A stretch of DNA of 64,000 nucleotides from CBDIDH01 sp965277595 (GTDB lineage Bacteria; Planctomycetota; Planctomycetia; Isosphaerales; Isosphaeraceae): the NCBI GenBank assembly GCA_965277595.1, contig CBDIDH010000002.1, forward strand, positions 2,232,001-2,296,000, given 5' to 3'. Every line of letters begins with the position of its first letter. Positions within the stretch are counted from its first letter, which is position 1. Below, piece after piece: positions 8,420-17,905 of this stretch. Made by a program: the position numbers and the translations under genes. The notes beneath the pieces are model-generated. The model saw nothing but the letters and a program-made list of their open reading frames with translations. It had not been told where the DNA came from and ran no database searches.

Positions 8420-9841
8420 ATGGAAAGACGCGGACTCGGCGGGTTTCTCACGACGGCGACGGCGACGATGGCCGTCGTCTGGCAAGGACTCGTGGCCTGG
8501 CCCTTGCCCAACCTGGCGACCGCGGCCGACCTTCCGCGAGGCGCCGGGTCGTGCTCGGCAACGGCCTGTCACGGCGGAATGCAGCCCTCGCCCTGGGGCA
8601 AGGCCCTTCGCAACGAGCATACGACCTGGATCACCCGCGATCGACACGGCGACGCCTATCAGGTGTTAACCGGCGACCGCTCGAAGGCTATTGAAGCACG
8701 CCTGCCCGGACCGAAGGTGCTCGCCGAAAACGACACACGCTGCCTCGCCTGCCACGCAACCCCGGTCGCCTCGGCCGATCCCGTCGCCTTGCCCGCCTTG
8801 TTAAGCGATGGGGTCGGTTGCGAGTCGTGCCACGGTCCTTCTGATCGCTGGATCGCTCGGCATACGGAACAGGGCTGGGCGGCGCAGACTCCGCGGTTCA
8901 AGGCTGGCTTCGGCATGGTGCCGACGGCGGATCTGGTAAGCCGGGCGCGGGTCTGCGCGGGATGTCACGTCGGCGCTCCGGCGCGTGACGGTCTGCCCGC
9001 CCGCGACGTCAATCACGACCTGATCGCCGCGGGGCATCCCCGACTGAACTTCGAGTTCTCGGCCTACCTTGCCAACATGGCGCATCACTGGCGAGACGAC
9101 GTCGGACCCGACGCGGCGGCCGGCTTCCCCGCGCGAGCCTGGGCGATCGGCCAGCTCGTCAGCGCGCAGGCGGCTCTTGATCTCCTCCGCGATCGAGCCG
9201 AGAAGGCGGAACGCGTCGGCCTTGCCGCCGAGAAGGCGAAAGACCCGGCCCCCTGGCCCGAGTTCACCGAGTTCGGCTGCTTCTCCTGTCATCACGACCT
9301 GCGCGATGACAGGTGGCGTCGCCAGCCTCCCGCGTTGACCTCGCCGCCAGGCCGGAGCAAGTGGGGGTCCTGGCATTACCCGCTCCTCGCCAGCCTGGCC
9401 GAGATTGGTCCGAAGGCCGAGGGCGAGGCCCTTCGATCGGCCCTGAACAATCTCCGCCGCCTGATGGACGGACCCAATCCCGATCCGGCGGAGGTCGCCC
9501 GAGAGGCCGCGGCCACGTCGGGCCTGCTCACTGCCTGGATCGACAAGCTCTCCGCGCGCGATTTCGACGCCACGCTTGTCGACCAGCTTTACGCCCGGGT
9601 CGCCGACCTCCAGGCTCGCGGCGAGGTTCGAAGCTGGGACGAGGCCACGCAACGTTACCTGGCCCTCGTTCCACTCTCGCAGGCCCTGCAAATGCTCGGT
9701 TCCGGGGCGACCCGAACCGAGGACCGGAGGCGAGTTCTGACCGGCATGCTGAACGACCTGAAATATCCCGACGGATACGACAGCCCGAAGTCGTTCAACC
9801 CGACCGCCGCGGCGACGACGGCCCCGATTCCCGCACCCTGA
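8420..9841 (+). CDS. Periplasmic pentahaem c554-like cytochrome
   Basis: 473 residues from ATG 8420, with GGGGG five bases upstream. A signal peptide is visible (residues 1-36, twin Arg followed by a hydrophobic run). Five haem sites: an unusual C-x4-C-H (CSATACH, near residue 45) then CLACH, CESCH, CAGCH and CFSCHH. The arrangement, with GHPRLNFEFS and the distal HH, resembles the cytochrome c554 family that is common in planctomycetes; the c554 fold shuttles electrons in the periplasm. The second half (about 300-460) is helical with no haem motif. A TATACT at 8315-8320 is a possible -10 for this gene. It is followed by a related cytochrome 105 bp downstream. Confidence 0.85.
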   Translation: MERRGLGGFLTTATATMAVVWQGLVAWPLPNLATAADLPRGAGSCSATACHGGMQPSPWGKALRNEHTTWITRDRHGDAYQVLTGDRSKAIEARLPGPKVLAENDTRCLACHATPVASADPVALPALLSDGVGCESCHGPSDRWIARHTEQGWAAQTPRFKAGFGMVPTADLVSRARVCAGCHVGAPARDGLPARDVNHDLIAAGHPRLNFEFSAYLANMAHHWRDDVGPDAAAGFPARAWAIGQLVSAQAALDLLRDRAEKAERVGLAAEKAKDPAPWPEFTEFGCFSCHHDLRDDRWRRQPPALTSPPGRSKWGSWHYPLLASLAEIGPKAEGEALRSALNNLRRLMDGPNPDPAEVAREAAATSGLLTAWIDKLSARDFDATLVDQLYARVADLQARGEVRSWDEATQRYLALVPLSQALQMLGSGATRTEDRRRVLTGMLNDLKYPDGYDSPKSFNPTAAATTAPIPAP

Positions 9842-9946
9842 ACTGACCTGAACTCAACTCGATCGGCAAGGCTCGAAGGCTCGACGAGGGATCGCGGGCG
9901 GATTGGGTCGGCACGAGGCCGCGGCTCTCAACGAGGATTCGCCCCC

Positions 9947-11620
9947 ATGATTCCGGCCCAATCACGGTTTTCTCTCGCGCCTCTGGCCGCGCTCTCCGCG
10001 TCTGCCCTGGTGCTCGCCGTCGCGGCGGGCACGGGGCGGGGCCAACCCCCCGCCGGCGCGGCCGAACGGAAGAACGAACAACCCCCCGCGCTCAAGCGAA
10101 CGTTCATCAGCACGTTGACCTGCGTGACCTGTCACACCCAGGGGCCTTTCGCCCTGCCGGAAGGGGCTCCCGAACGACTTCCGAAGCTGGTCTTGCAGAC
10201 CGAGTACAAGACCTGGAACGAGGAAGACAAGCACCACCACGCCTTTGACGCCCTTCGGGGCGACCGGGGCAAGGCGATGGGCAAGGCGCTCGGCTTTGCC
10301 GATGTTTCGCTCGAACGCGCCTGCCTGAGCTGTCATGCGTCGGGGTTCGAGCGCGATGATCCCGAACAGAAGCTGGCGGTCGAGGCGCGCGAGCTGGGCG
10401 TCGGCTGCACGTCGTGTCACGGGCCGTATGAGGAATGGACCGAGAAGCATTACAAGGGGATCGCCGCGAACCCCGCCTGGCGCGAGATGCCCCCCGAGAC
10501 GAAGCGTGAGATGTATGGAATGACCGACCTCCGCGAGCCCTCGGTCCGGGCGAAGGTTTGTTCGTCCTGCCACGTCGGCAACGCGAGCGAGGGGAAGGTT
10601 GTCACTCACGCGATGTACGCGGCGGGACACCCGCCGCTCCCCGCGGTCGAGTTGGCTTCGTTTTTGAAAACCATGCCTCCTCACTGGGTCAAGCCGACCG
10701 ATGTCGACGCCTTTCAGAAGGATGCCGACCTCCGCGAGAAGAACCATATCGACTTCAACGAACCCCAGGCGACGCGCGACACCGTGATCGGCGGGGTCGT
10801 CGCTCTTGGCGACGCGATGCGCCTTCTCGCCAATCGAACCGAGCCTGAGCCGACTCCGCTGGGCCATTCGAGCAAGACCTGGCCCGATTACGCTCAGCTT
10901 GAGTGTTACGCCTGCCACCACGACCTCCGCGTTCCCGAGCCCGATCGAGGCCGGCAGGCGCGTGGGTTCGATCATCACTTTGACGGATTGGTCGTCGCGG
11001 GTGTTCCGGGCCGTCCCCAGTTTCGCCCCTGGCCTCTGGCCCTGGTTCGGCTCGCGATCGCGCAAACGGGGACCGGACGAGACACCTACCGCGAGGCCGT
11101 GAAGGAGCTTTACGCGGCGCTTGACGCCCGCCCCTTCGGCGATCCGGCGCGAGTCAGTCGGGCGGCGAAGCGGGTCGCCGACTGGTCGGAGGAAATGCTC
11201 GGCAAGCTCCAATCGACCCACTTCGATGCCAGCTCGCCCCGAAAGCTGCTCGCGGTTCTCGCCGCGACGCCGGTCGCCGAGGTCGCCGATTATGATTCCG
11301 CCCGCGAGGTGGCCTGGGCGATCCAGACTCTCTATTCCGACTGGCAAGAGACCCGCAAACCGGAGAACGACGCCGCGTTCACCGACTTGCTGAGCAAGAT
11401 CGACGCAACCGTCAAACTCGATCCTTACTCCACCCGCGCACCGCGAACCCGGCTCATCATCTCGAAGAAGGAGACCGGCGACGCGTTGCGAGCCGCTCTC
11501 TTGACCTTGAGCGAGGAGGAATTCCACACCTCCCTGGCTCGCGCGGCCGACTTTGATCCGAAGGCGTTCCAGGAAGAACTTCGGCAACTCGGGGTTTTGC
11601 TCGCGGGCGCGGGGCAGTAA
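9947..11620 (+). CDS. Periplasmic pentahaem c554-like cytochrome, paralogue
   Basis: 557 residues. Signal peptide at 1-32 (hydrophobic run ending near A-x-G-R-G-Q). Haem sites CVTCH, CLSCH, CTSCH, CSSCH and CYACHH follow in the same order as in the preceding gene; the shared layout (TSCHGPYEEW versus ESCHGPSDRW, and GHPPLPAVELASF versus GHPRLNFEFSAY) shows they are paralogues. Here the first site is a normal CxxCH rather than CX4CH. The C-terminal 200 residues are helical and haem-free. Expected role: periplasmic electron carrier in the same chain. The pair appears to be co-transcribed, and a strong hairpin lies directly after the stop codon. Confidence 0.85.
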   Translation: MIPAQSRFSLAPLAALSASALVLAVAAGTGRGQPPAGAAERKNEQPPALKRTFISTLTCVTCHTQGPFALPEGAPERLPKLVLQTEYKTWNEEDKHHHAFDALRGDRGKAMGKALGFADVSLERACLSCHASGFERDDPEQKLAVEARELGVGCTSCHGPYEEWTEKHYKGIAANPAWREMPPETKREMYGMTDLREPSVRAKVCSSCHVGNASEGKVVTHAMYAAGHPPLPAVELASFLKTMPPHWVKPTDVDAFQKDADLREKNHIDFNEPQATRDTVIGGVVALGDAMRLLANRTEPEPTPLGHSSKTWPDYAQLECYACHHDLRVPEPDRGRQARGFDHHFDGLVVAGVPGRPQFRPWPLALVRLAIAQTGTGRDTYREAVKELYAALDARPFGDPARVSRAAKRVADWSEEMLGKLQSTHFDASSPRKLLAVLAATPVAEVADYDSAREVAWAIQTLYSDWQETRKPENDAAFTDLLSKIDATVKLDPYSTRAPRTRLIISKKETGDALRAALLTLSEEEFHTSLARAADFDPKAFQEELRQLGVLLAGAGQ

Positions 11621-11626
11621 GCAAAA

Positions 11627-11665
11627 ACGACCGTTGACCGATGGTTTTGATCAGTCAACGGTCGT
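11627..11665. terminator. Bidirectional terminator between convergent cytochrome genes
   Basis: A perfect 12-bp inverted repeat, ACGACCGTTGAC (11627-11638) with GTCAACGGTCGT (11654-11665), around a 15-nt loop. It starts 7 bp after the stop of the plus-strand cytochrome and ends 21 bp before the end of the minus-strand 1325-residue gene. A-rich bases precede it and T-rich bases follow, so it can act in both directions. Confidence 0.75.
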
Positions 11666-11685
11666 CTTCCTGATTTCCCGACGTG

Positions 11686-14600
11686 TCAGCGCCCTTGCGG
11701 CGTCGGGGCACCGTTGTACCGGTAAACCGGGTCGCGGGGGTCGTCGCTGACCTTCCAGGGGAAGCCGTTGTGGAGGAACATTCGCTTCTGTTCCTCGGCG
11801 CTCAGCGGCTTGGCGCCGATCCGGCCGAAGACGCCGATCTGATTGCCCGACTCATCAACGGCGCGGTCGCGGTCGACCCCTTTTGAGATCTTCAACGCGT
11901 GGCCGCCGCCGGGCAGAGGGAAGTTGGCAATCAGTCGAGGTGTCGGCCGGGGACTGAAGCCCTGGTTGCCCGGGGTCTCGGGTGAGGTGAGCTGAACCAC
12001 CCGAAGACCATTCTTACCGTCGGCGAGATAAGCGAACTCGCTGGTATACGTGATGCCGAGCTTCACGTCGTGAAGGTCGTTGATGCAGCCACCCGCGTTA
12101 TAAACCTGGTCAATCTTGGGGAGTTCCGGATTCTCGACGTCGAGAATCACAAGACCGTCGCGGCCGGCGGCGATATAGGCATACGTCCGCGCCACATAGA
12201 TCGAATGCGCCTCGGCCATCGGCACGGCGGCGACGGGGCGGGGGTGACCGATGTCGGTCACGTCGAGGATCTTGACCCCCTGTTCGTCGCAGACGAAGGC
12301 GTAGCGGAACTGGACCTGCACCGCTCTCGGACGGTCCAGAACCCCCTCGCCGACAATTGAGGTGATCCGAGGATGCTTCGGATCGTCGAGGGCGACGACA
12401 ACGAGACCGGCCTTGCAAGGGATATACGCATACGTGCCGACGATCGTAATTCCCTTGGCGCCACCAAGGATGCCGCCAGGGTTGAAGGTCGTCTCGCGTG
12501 CGAGGAAGTTGTTCAGCGGGTTGCCGTCGAGCAAGGTACCGGCGGGAACGGTGATCAAGCCCTCATCGCGGTCGGCCACGAAGAGATAACCGTAAAGGGC
12601 GTGAACAGGGGTTTCCTTGTTCTCGGGCTTGTGCGTTCGGGTCGGGTCTGGGGCGATCGTCGTTGGCGCGGCGACGGCGACGGCGTGACTCGTGCGGACA
12701 AAGAACCGCTGGCCGAGCGGCGAGACAGGCGCCGTGGTGATCCGCTCGCTGAACCCCTTGTTGTCGATGAAGGCGACGTCAAAGACGCGTAGTCCGTCCT
12801 TGCCGCAGGCGGCGTAGAGGTACTCGCCGCGAAGCTGGACATCAAGAACGTCGGGCGCGGCGCGGCCTGGAGTGAGGGCCTCGATGATGTCGGCGCCGGG
12901 GTGCTCGTGGTTGTACTCCAGCTTGCCGCCTCGTTCGACGTGCTCCTTGTAGTTCTCGGGAAAGGCGAGATGTTGCAGGGAACTCCCGATAACCGCCTGG
13001 GGTTCTTCTCGTTCAGTAACGGCCACGGCGGCGAGGCCGTGGACTCCAGCGGCGACCCAGCAATAGCGTCCGATGAAGTTGACGTAGTTCGTTCCCTGCA
13101 TCAAGAGCTGGGCCATGATCGCGTTGTTGTCATTGGCGCCGGCGAGATGACAGTCGGTGCACTGCTTCGTCTCGTTCCGGCCCGACATGTACGCTTCGGG
13201 CGAGGCGGCTCGGCCCTTGTCGGGACCGGTCGTTATCTTTGTCGGGCCGCCACGGACGGTATGAGGCACGTTGGAGCTGAAGGCGATGCCGCTATGTCCC
13301 TCGGCGGAGATCGTCTGCTGCTGGACGTAGATCGATTCTCGGTTCGCGTTGTAAGAGCCCACGTGAATGGCGCAAGATGACCGCGCGGGGCCGATCCGAT
13401 TGCCGGTCACGTCGCCATCGCGGGCGAGCATGAAGACGTCGTCGCGCAAGGTCTGGAAGTTGTAGGCGACGTAGTTCCGCGAGACATCCCCCTCGTTGTG
13501 GAGAGCGGGCATCTTTCGGTTGGCCTTTTGCGGAAGGTGGCAGCCGAAGCAACTTGGGTTCCAGGAGGAATGGCAGGAAATGCACGACATCGTTTTGTTG
13601 GCGTGTGCGCAAGCGTCGTCGTTGCCACCGGGAAGGCTTCCCCACTCCATCCGGCCATCATTGGCGAAGCGGACTGTCTTGGCCAGGTGTGACTTCTGAT
13701 TGTAGTGCTCGCTTGCTGGATCGATGGTGTCGGCCGTCTGGACAACTTCCCAGGAAAGGTCACGCTCGACGACCGAATTTTGATAGAGCCGGCCGTTTCT
13801 GACCTCGAATCGACGCTTGCCCGAAGGATTTCGCATGGCTGAGAGGTCGCGGCCTTTTGGACCCGAGGTATAAGAGGCGGGGCCGGAAGTCAGGAGCGTG
13901 GCGTGCTTGTCGGCCGTGCCGTGGCAATCAATGCACTGGATCTCGATCGCGGCGCGAACTTCTTGCTGGAGCCGGGTGTTGCCGTGAACGTCCTGCACGA
14001 AGTGGCAGTCAACGCAGTGCATCCCCTTTTCCATGTGAATGTCCATGAGGTGGACTGGAGTACCGTCGCGGTTCGGCGGGTGTGGAGATTTGGCACCTGG
14101 CTGGGGAGTCCGGTACTGCTCGCGGACGGCGTTGGGCATCTCGATCGCGGCCATGAGTTGCTGGACGTTCGTCTGGCCGAGACCTCGGCCTTCGGAGTCG
14201 AGGAACTCGCCCTTGCGATCTTTTTTGAAGACAGCGCGGAAGACCCAGCCGTGACCGTGAAAATCGGCGAACTGGGTGTGTCGAGCCCGCGGGTTGAGGT
14301 CGGCGACGCGCTCCAGGAACTTGGGATCGGACCAGAGCCCTTGCGCGGCCGTCTCGTCGGGGTTCGACATCTGAGACTCACTGAATTCCTCGGCGGTTGG
14401 ATGTTTCTGATGCTTCGGATACATCAGTTCGCCGTCGGTCTCCTCGTCCCACCAGGTGTAGCCGAGATAGCTATTCATGACGTTCGTGCCGGGGTGGATG
14501 TGGCAGACGATGCACTGGCTGCTCGGCATCCCGCTGACAAACCTGTGCTCGATCGGGTGCCCCTGCTCGTTCTTGGGGATCATCGGATCGGGATTGAAGG

Positions 14601-15663
14601 AGAGCCCGAGGTGCCCCGCGCCCGCGAATGGACCGGAGTGGATTCGCGAGCGGTCGTTTGCATAGACAACGTGACAGGCCGTGCAGCCGCTCGACCTGTA
14701 GTCGCCCGGGTGGTCATTGGTGCCAAGGAAGTTCAGTGTCGGGTCGAGCAGGCGGGTCTTGGTCAGGCTGACGAGGACCGGGTCGGTCCGGTTCCGGGTG
14801 CCGAGGCCGCGAACGCTGAGTCGGGCCACGGGACGACCGGGGCTTTCGGTCGGGTCGGGCAGTCCCACCTCGCTCGGAAGCTTGCCGCCTCGTTCGAAGA
14901 TCCGCAGGATATTGCCCGGCTGGCTCGCCTCGAACCGGGGAAGCGGATCGAGGAACGGGACAACTCCCTTGACGCGCATCTCCCAGTCATCCGGCGGCGG
15001 CACGGTCTGGAGTCGCTGCGGGCGGCCATGCACACTGTAGCTCTCGCCGAACCGGCTCGCCTTGTTGGGCATCGAGCCGTTGTTGTACAGAGCAGCGCCC
15101 CAGAGCATCGCTCCGTGGGTCATCATGCTCATCTGATTTTGGAGGACCTCGTTGGGATGACACCCCGACGTCCCACAACTGATCTTCGCGGCGCGGAGGT
15201 CGCCGGGATTGACGAACCGAACAAACTCGGGCGACTCGTGGTTCAGGAGTGTATAGCTGCGGACCGGGTTCGCCGAGCTGATCCAGGCCCCCGGCACTCT
15301 CGGCCGGACGTGCGCCCGGAGCTTGTCCGATGCATAGGGATTGCCGCCGTGGCAGTCCACGCAGCCGAGCTTCACTGTATCTTTGTAGTGTGGATCGTGC
15401 GATCCCTGGTGGCAGTTCATGCAACCGGCGCTCTTTACCTGCGCCATCTCGGCCGACTGCGTCGAGAGATCAGGCGTGGCCGGGACCGGTGCCGGAATCG
15501 ACGGCAACTGCCCCGGGACGGGACGATTTGGCGGCGGCCCCTGGGCCGCGATGGGCACGGGTCGGAAGCCTGGAATGGGCAGGATCAGCACTCCGAAGAG
15601 TGCCGCGACGAGCAGGAGGGCGAGACCCGACGGGACGCGCCCCGTCCTTCGTTGATCCGTCAT
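11686..15663 (-). CDS. Giant decahaem cytochrome with C-terminal LVIVD-type propeller
   Basis: 1325 residues, with GGAGGT 10 nt before the ATG. A signal anchor (about 12-42) is followed by a Pro-rich spacer. Ten haem sites lie between residues 80 and 830: CMNCH, CVDCH, CGTSGCH (a CX4CH variant), CTACH, CIVCH, CVDCH, CIDCH, CISCH, CFGCH and CTDCH. From about residue 900 the protein switches to repeats of the type GLRVFDV, GLVVVALDDPKHPRI, GVKILDVTDIGHPRP, GLVILDVENPELPKI, the LVIVD/YVTN-like beta-propeller signature of surface proteins. It lies 154 bp downstream of the outer-membrane barrel gene on the same strand. Best guess: the haem half receives electrons from periplasmic carriers and the propeller half binds a partner or the surface. 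The combination is not one I can assign to a named family. Confidence 0.85.
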   Translation of the reverse strand: MTDQRRTGRVPSGLALLLVAALFGVLILPIPGFRPVPIAAQGPPPNRPVPGQLPSIPAPVPATPDLSTQSAEMAQVKSAGCMNCHQGSHDPHYKDTVKLGCVDCHGGNPYASDKLRAHVRPRVPGAWISSANPVRSYTLLNHESPEFVRFVNPGDLRAAKISCGTSGCHPNEVLQNQMSMMTHGAMLWGAALYNNGSMPNKASRFGESYSVHGRPQRLQTVPPPDDWEMRVKGVVPFLDPLPRFEASQPGNILRIFERGGKLPSEVGLPDPTESPGRPVARLSVRGLGTRNRTDPVLVSLTKTRLLDPTLNFLGTNDHPGDYRSSGCTACHVVYANDRSRIHSGPFAGAGHLGLSFNPDPMIPKNEQGHPIEHRFVSGMPSSQCIVCHIHPGTNVMNSYLGYTWWDEETDGELMYPKHQKHPTAEEFSESQMSNPDETAAQGLWSDPKFLERVADLNPRARHTQFADFHGHGWVFRAVFKKDRKGEFLDSEGRGLGQTNVQQLMAAIEMPNAVREQYRTPQPGAKSPHPPNRDGTPVHLMDIHMEKGMHCVDCHFVQDVHGNTRLQQEVRAAIEIQCIDCHGTADKHATLLTSGPASYTSGPKGRDLSAMRNPSGKRRFEVRNGRLYQNSVVERDLSWEVVQTADTIDPASEHYNQKSHLAKTVRFANDGRMEWGSLPGGNDDACAHANKTMSCISCHSSWNPSCFGCHLPQKANRKMPALHNEGDVSRNYVAYNFQTLRDDVFMLARDGDVTGNRIGPARSSCAIHVGSYNANRESIYVQQQTISAEGHSGIAFSSNVPHTVRGGPTKITTGPDKGRAASPEAYMSGRNETKQCTDCHLAGANDNNAIMAQLLMQGTNYVNFIGRYCWVAAGVHGLAAVAVTEREEPQAVIGSSLQHLAFPENYKEHVERGGKLEYNHEHPGADIIEALTPGRAAPDVLDVQLRGEYLYAACGKDGLRVFDVAFIDNKGFSERITTAPVSPLGQRFFVRTSHAVAVAAPTTIAPDPTRTHKPENKETPVHALYGYLFVADRDEGLITVPAGTLLDGNPLNNFLARETTFNPGGILGGAKGITIVGTYAYIPCKAGLVVVALDDPKHPRITSIVGEGVLDRPRAVQVQFRYAFVCDEQGVKILDVTDIGHPRPVAAVPMAEAHSIYVARTYAYIAAGRDGLVILDVENPELPKIDQVYNAGGCINDLHDVKLGITYTSEFAYLADGKNGLRVVQLTSPETPGNQGFSPRPTPRLIANFPLPGGGHALKISKGVDRDRAVDESGNQIGVFGRIGAKPLSAEEQKRMFLHNGFPWKVSDDPRDPVYRYNGAPTPQGR

Positions 15664-15817
15664 GAGACCGCCGACCTCCGTGCCGATGCATCCCTCGACA
15701 CCCCCGGTCCGCGCGTCTGCCGTGACGCCCTTCTGACGGGGGATCTTGAGCTTATACGGGGAAACCTGGAAACGGTCAATTCCAGGATCGTCAGGGCGGA
15801 TTCGTTCGTTTTCCTGA

Positions 15818-17905
15818 TCAGAAGAGCAGGTTAATCACCGCGAACCCACCAAAGAGGCCGCCGACGCGGCTGTTCTGGTTGTCGTAGATGTCGCGGAAAC
15901 CCTGGCCGGGCAAGAGGACCGAGGCCCCGATGAGGATCGAGGCGTTCTCGGAGAGGAGCGGCTTGTACTCAAAGCCGGTGCTCAGGTCGGTGCCGATGTG
16001 ACGGGCAATCCGGCTCTGGAAGAGGAATTGTTCGAGGACGTTCGTCGAGTCAAACCAGAGGAAGTTGATGTTGTTGAACATCTTGATCTTTGGCGTCAGG
16101 TCGAAGTCAGCGCCGAGCGTCGGCAGCAAGAGGCCGGGGTTGACGAAGTTCGCCTGGCCCTGAAACTTGCTCGATCTGAGGTCGGGGACGAGACTGAGAC
16201 GCTGCACCAGGTTGACCCCGAAGAGGGGAATCTGCTGACGGTTCCAGTAGCTGAACGGCCCCCCCGCGAAGTTGGGGGCGTCGAGGATCGTGTCGAACCC
16301 CGTGGCCTTGCTGTTGTTAATGTTGTGGTCGCCCGACGAGTAGAAGAAGGAGGCACGGAAGCGTGCCCAGTCACGATCGTAAGAGCCTTCGATGGCAAAC
16401 ATCTGAGCATTGATCGTCTGAGCCTGGTTCGCCAGCGGGTTGAGGCTGTCGCGGCCGAGAGCCCAGTAAAGCTGGTGAGTCAGGTTATATCGGCCGAAGT
16501 GTCCTTCGCCGGCCCAGCCGAGGTAAGCCACATCGATCTCGTGCGGCCGGGCGACACCGACCGGGTCGGGACGGACGAGGAACCGGTTGTTGTCAAACTT
16601 GAACGACCGGGGGTCATTGTTGTAGGTCAGGCTGACCTGGGCGGTGTAGCCGGGGACGAGGAAGTCCTGTCTGTAGTAGTTCAGGAAGACGAGGTTTTGC
16701 TTGCGGTCATTGAAGGTGTTGAGCTGGCTATTGGTGTCCTTCTCCCACTGGCGGAAGTAGGCTACGTTGTACTGGTCGCGGTTGGAGTTGCGGGTGCCGA
16801 AGATCCGCACCGCGCGGTTGATGTCGGCGAAGAGGAAGCCGCGGAAGTCGCTGATGAAAGGCTGGTTGCCGAGGCGGATCGAGGCGAAGTCATAGTCGCT
16901 GCTAGTGTCGGTCAGCTTGGTCTCGAAGAAGGCTTCCTGGAGTGCCCAGAACTCCCGGGTACGCGACGTCCCCTGGAGGACGTTCGGGCTGACGACGCCG
17001 AGTTCCTGCACCGAGAGGTTGTTGAAGTTAAAGACGGGAACGAGCCTGATCCGCCAGTCGGCCGGTTTGAAGGCGGCGTCGCCGTGGGTAATGTCAAAGG
17101 CGAGGCTGAAGAAGTTGGTGGAGAAGAACTGGTTCGGGCGCTGAAAGAAGTTCTGTTCGTTGGAGCGCGCGGTGCTTTCGAACGGAGTCGTCGCCGTGGG
17201 AATCTGGCGAAATTCCTGGAACGAGAGCATCAAGGCGGTGACGTCGAGAAAGGTGTGCTGCCCGATGACCGGAAAGTCACCCTTGAAGACGTTCTGGTTG
17301 AAGGGGTCGACCAACCGGCCGGGCATGAACGGGTAATCGTCATTGATGGGATGCCCCTTGCCATAGCGGTCCCATGTGGGATATCCCGTCCGCCAGCGGT
17401 CCTCGACCGGGACGAAGTGCGGGTCGGTCTGCCGTTCCGAGGGCAAGATGCTCGACTTGCCGGTGTAACCCATCGGCGGGTCGAATGCGGTTCGCCAGTT
17501 GAACGGAAAGTACGAGACAGGGGGGATCGCCGGAGTTTCGGGCGTGGGGCGCTCGATCGGCCTGCGGAGGACGTCAGGCTCGGGCCCCTCGGGCTTCGGG
17601 GTTCTCATCACGAAGGGCCGGGGCAAGGCCGTCGGCGCTTCGAGAGTCGGAGCCGCGACGGCCGCCGGAGCGTCGACCGGCATCGGCGGAAGTGGCGGGA
17701 GAGCCTCGGGCCCGGGTCGCGTGGTGATCGGCCTTGGCGGCCGAGCCTCGGGGACGGGTGTCGTCGTCGCCGGCAGCGGCGGGAGCGGCGGCAGCGTGCC
17801 GGGCTCCTGCCCTCGGGCGCCGGAAACGGTGCTGACGGTCAGAATCAGGACGAAAGCCGCTCGACGGCCTCTCGTTCGATGATTCGCCGGACCGTTTCTG
17901 TGCAT
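15818..17905 (-). CDS. Outer-membrane beta-barrel (porin-like) protein with Pro-rich N-terminus
   Basis: 695 residues from ATG 17905; the frame is open up to 18166, but only the 17905 start gives a signal peptide (Arg-rich, then AAFVLILTVSTVSGARG, residues 15-31) and a GGGGAG about 9 nt upstream. Residues 33-115 are rich in Pro-Leu-Pro and Arg-Pro, a likely periplasmic spacer through peptidoglycan. From about 130 onward, alternating aromatic/polar strands (for example YNVAYFRQWEKDT and YTAQVSLTYNND) and the terminal VINLLF ending in Phe mark a beta-barrel. Its linkage to the decahaem gene just downstream suggests a porin-cytochrome conduit, by analogy with MtrB-type systems; no sequence similarity to MtrB is claimed. 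Confidence 0.75.
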   Translation of the reverse strand: MHRNGPANHRTRGRRAAFVLILTVSTVSGARGQEPGTLPPLPPLPATTTPVPEARPPRPITTRPGPEALPPLPPMPVDAPAAVAAPTLEAPTALPRPFVMRTPKPEGPEPDVLRRPIERPTPETPAIPPVSYFPFNWRTAFDPPMGYTGKSSILPSERQTDPHFVPVEDRWRTGYPTWDRYGKGHPINDDYPFMPGRLVDPFNQNVFKGDFPVIGQHTFLDVTALMLSFQEFRQIPTATTPFESTARSNEQNFFQRPNQFFSTNFFSLAFDITHGDAAFKPADWRIRLVPVFNFNNLSVQELGVVSPNVLQGTSRTREFWALQEAFFETKLTDTSSDYDFASIRLGNQPFISDFRGFLFADINRAVRIFGTRNSNRDQYNVAYFRQWEKDTNSQLNTFNDRKQNLVFLNYYRQDFLVPGYTAQVSLTYNNDPRSFKFDNNRFLVRPDPVGVARPHEIDVAYLGWAGEGHFGRYNLTHQLYWALGRDSLNPLANQAQTINAQMFAIEGSYDRDWARFRASFFYSSGDHNINNSKATGFDTILDAPNFAGGPFSYWNRQQIPLFGVNLVQRLSLVPDLRSSKFQGQANFVNPGLLLPTLGADFDLTPKIKMFNNINFLWFDSTNVLEQFLFQSRIARHIGTDLSTGFEYKPLLSENASILIGASVLLPGQGFRDIYDNQNSRVGGLFGGFAVINLLF

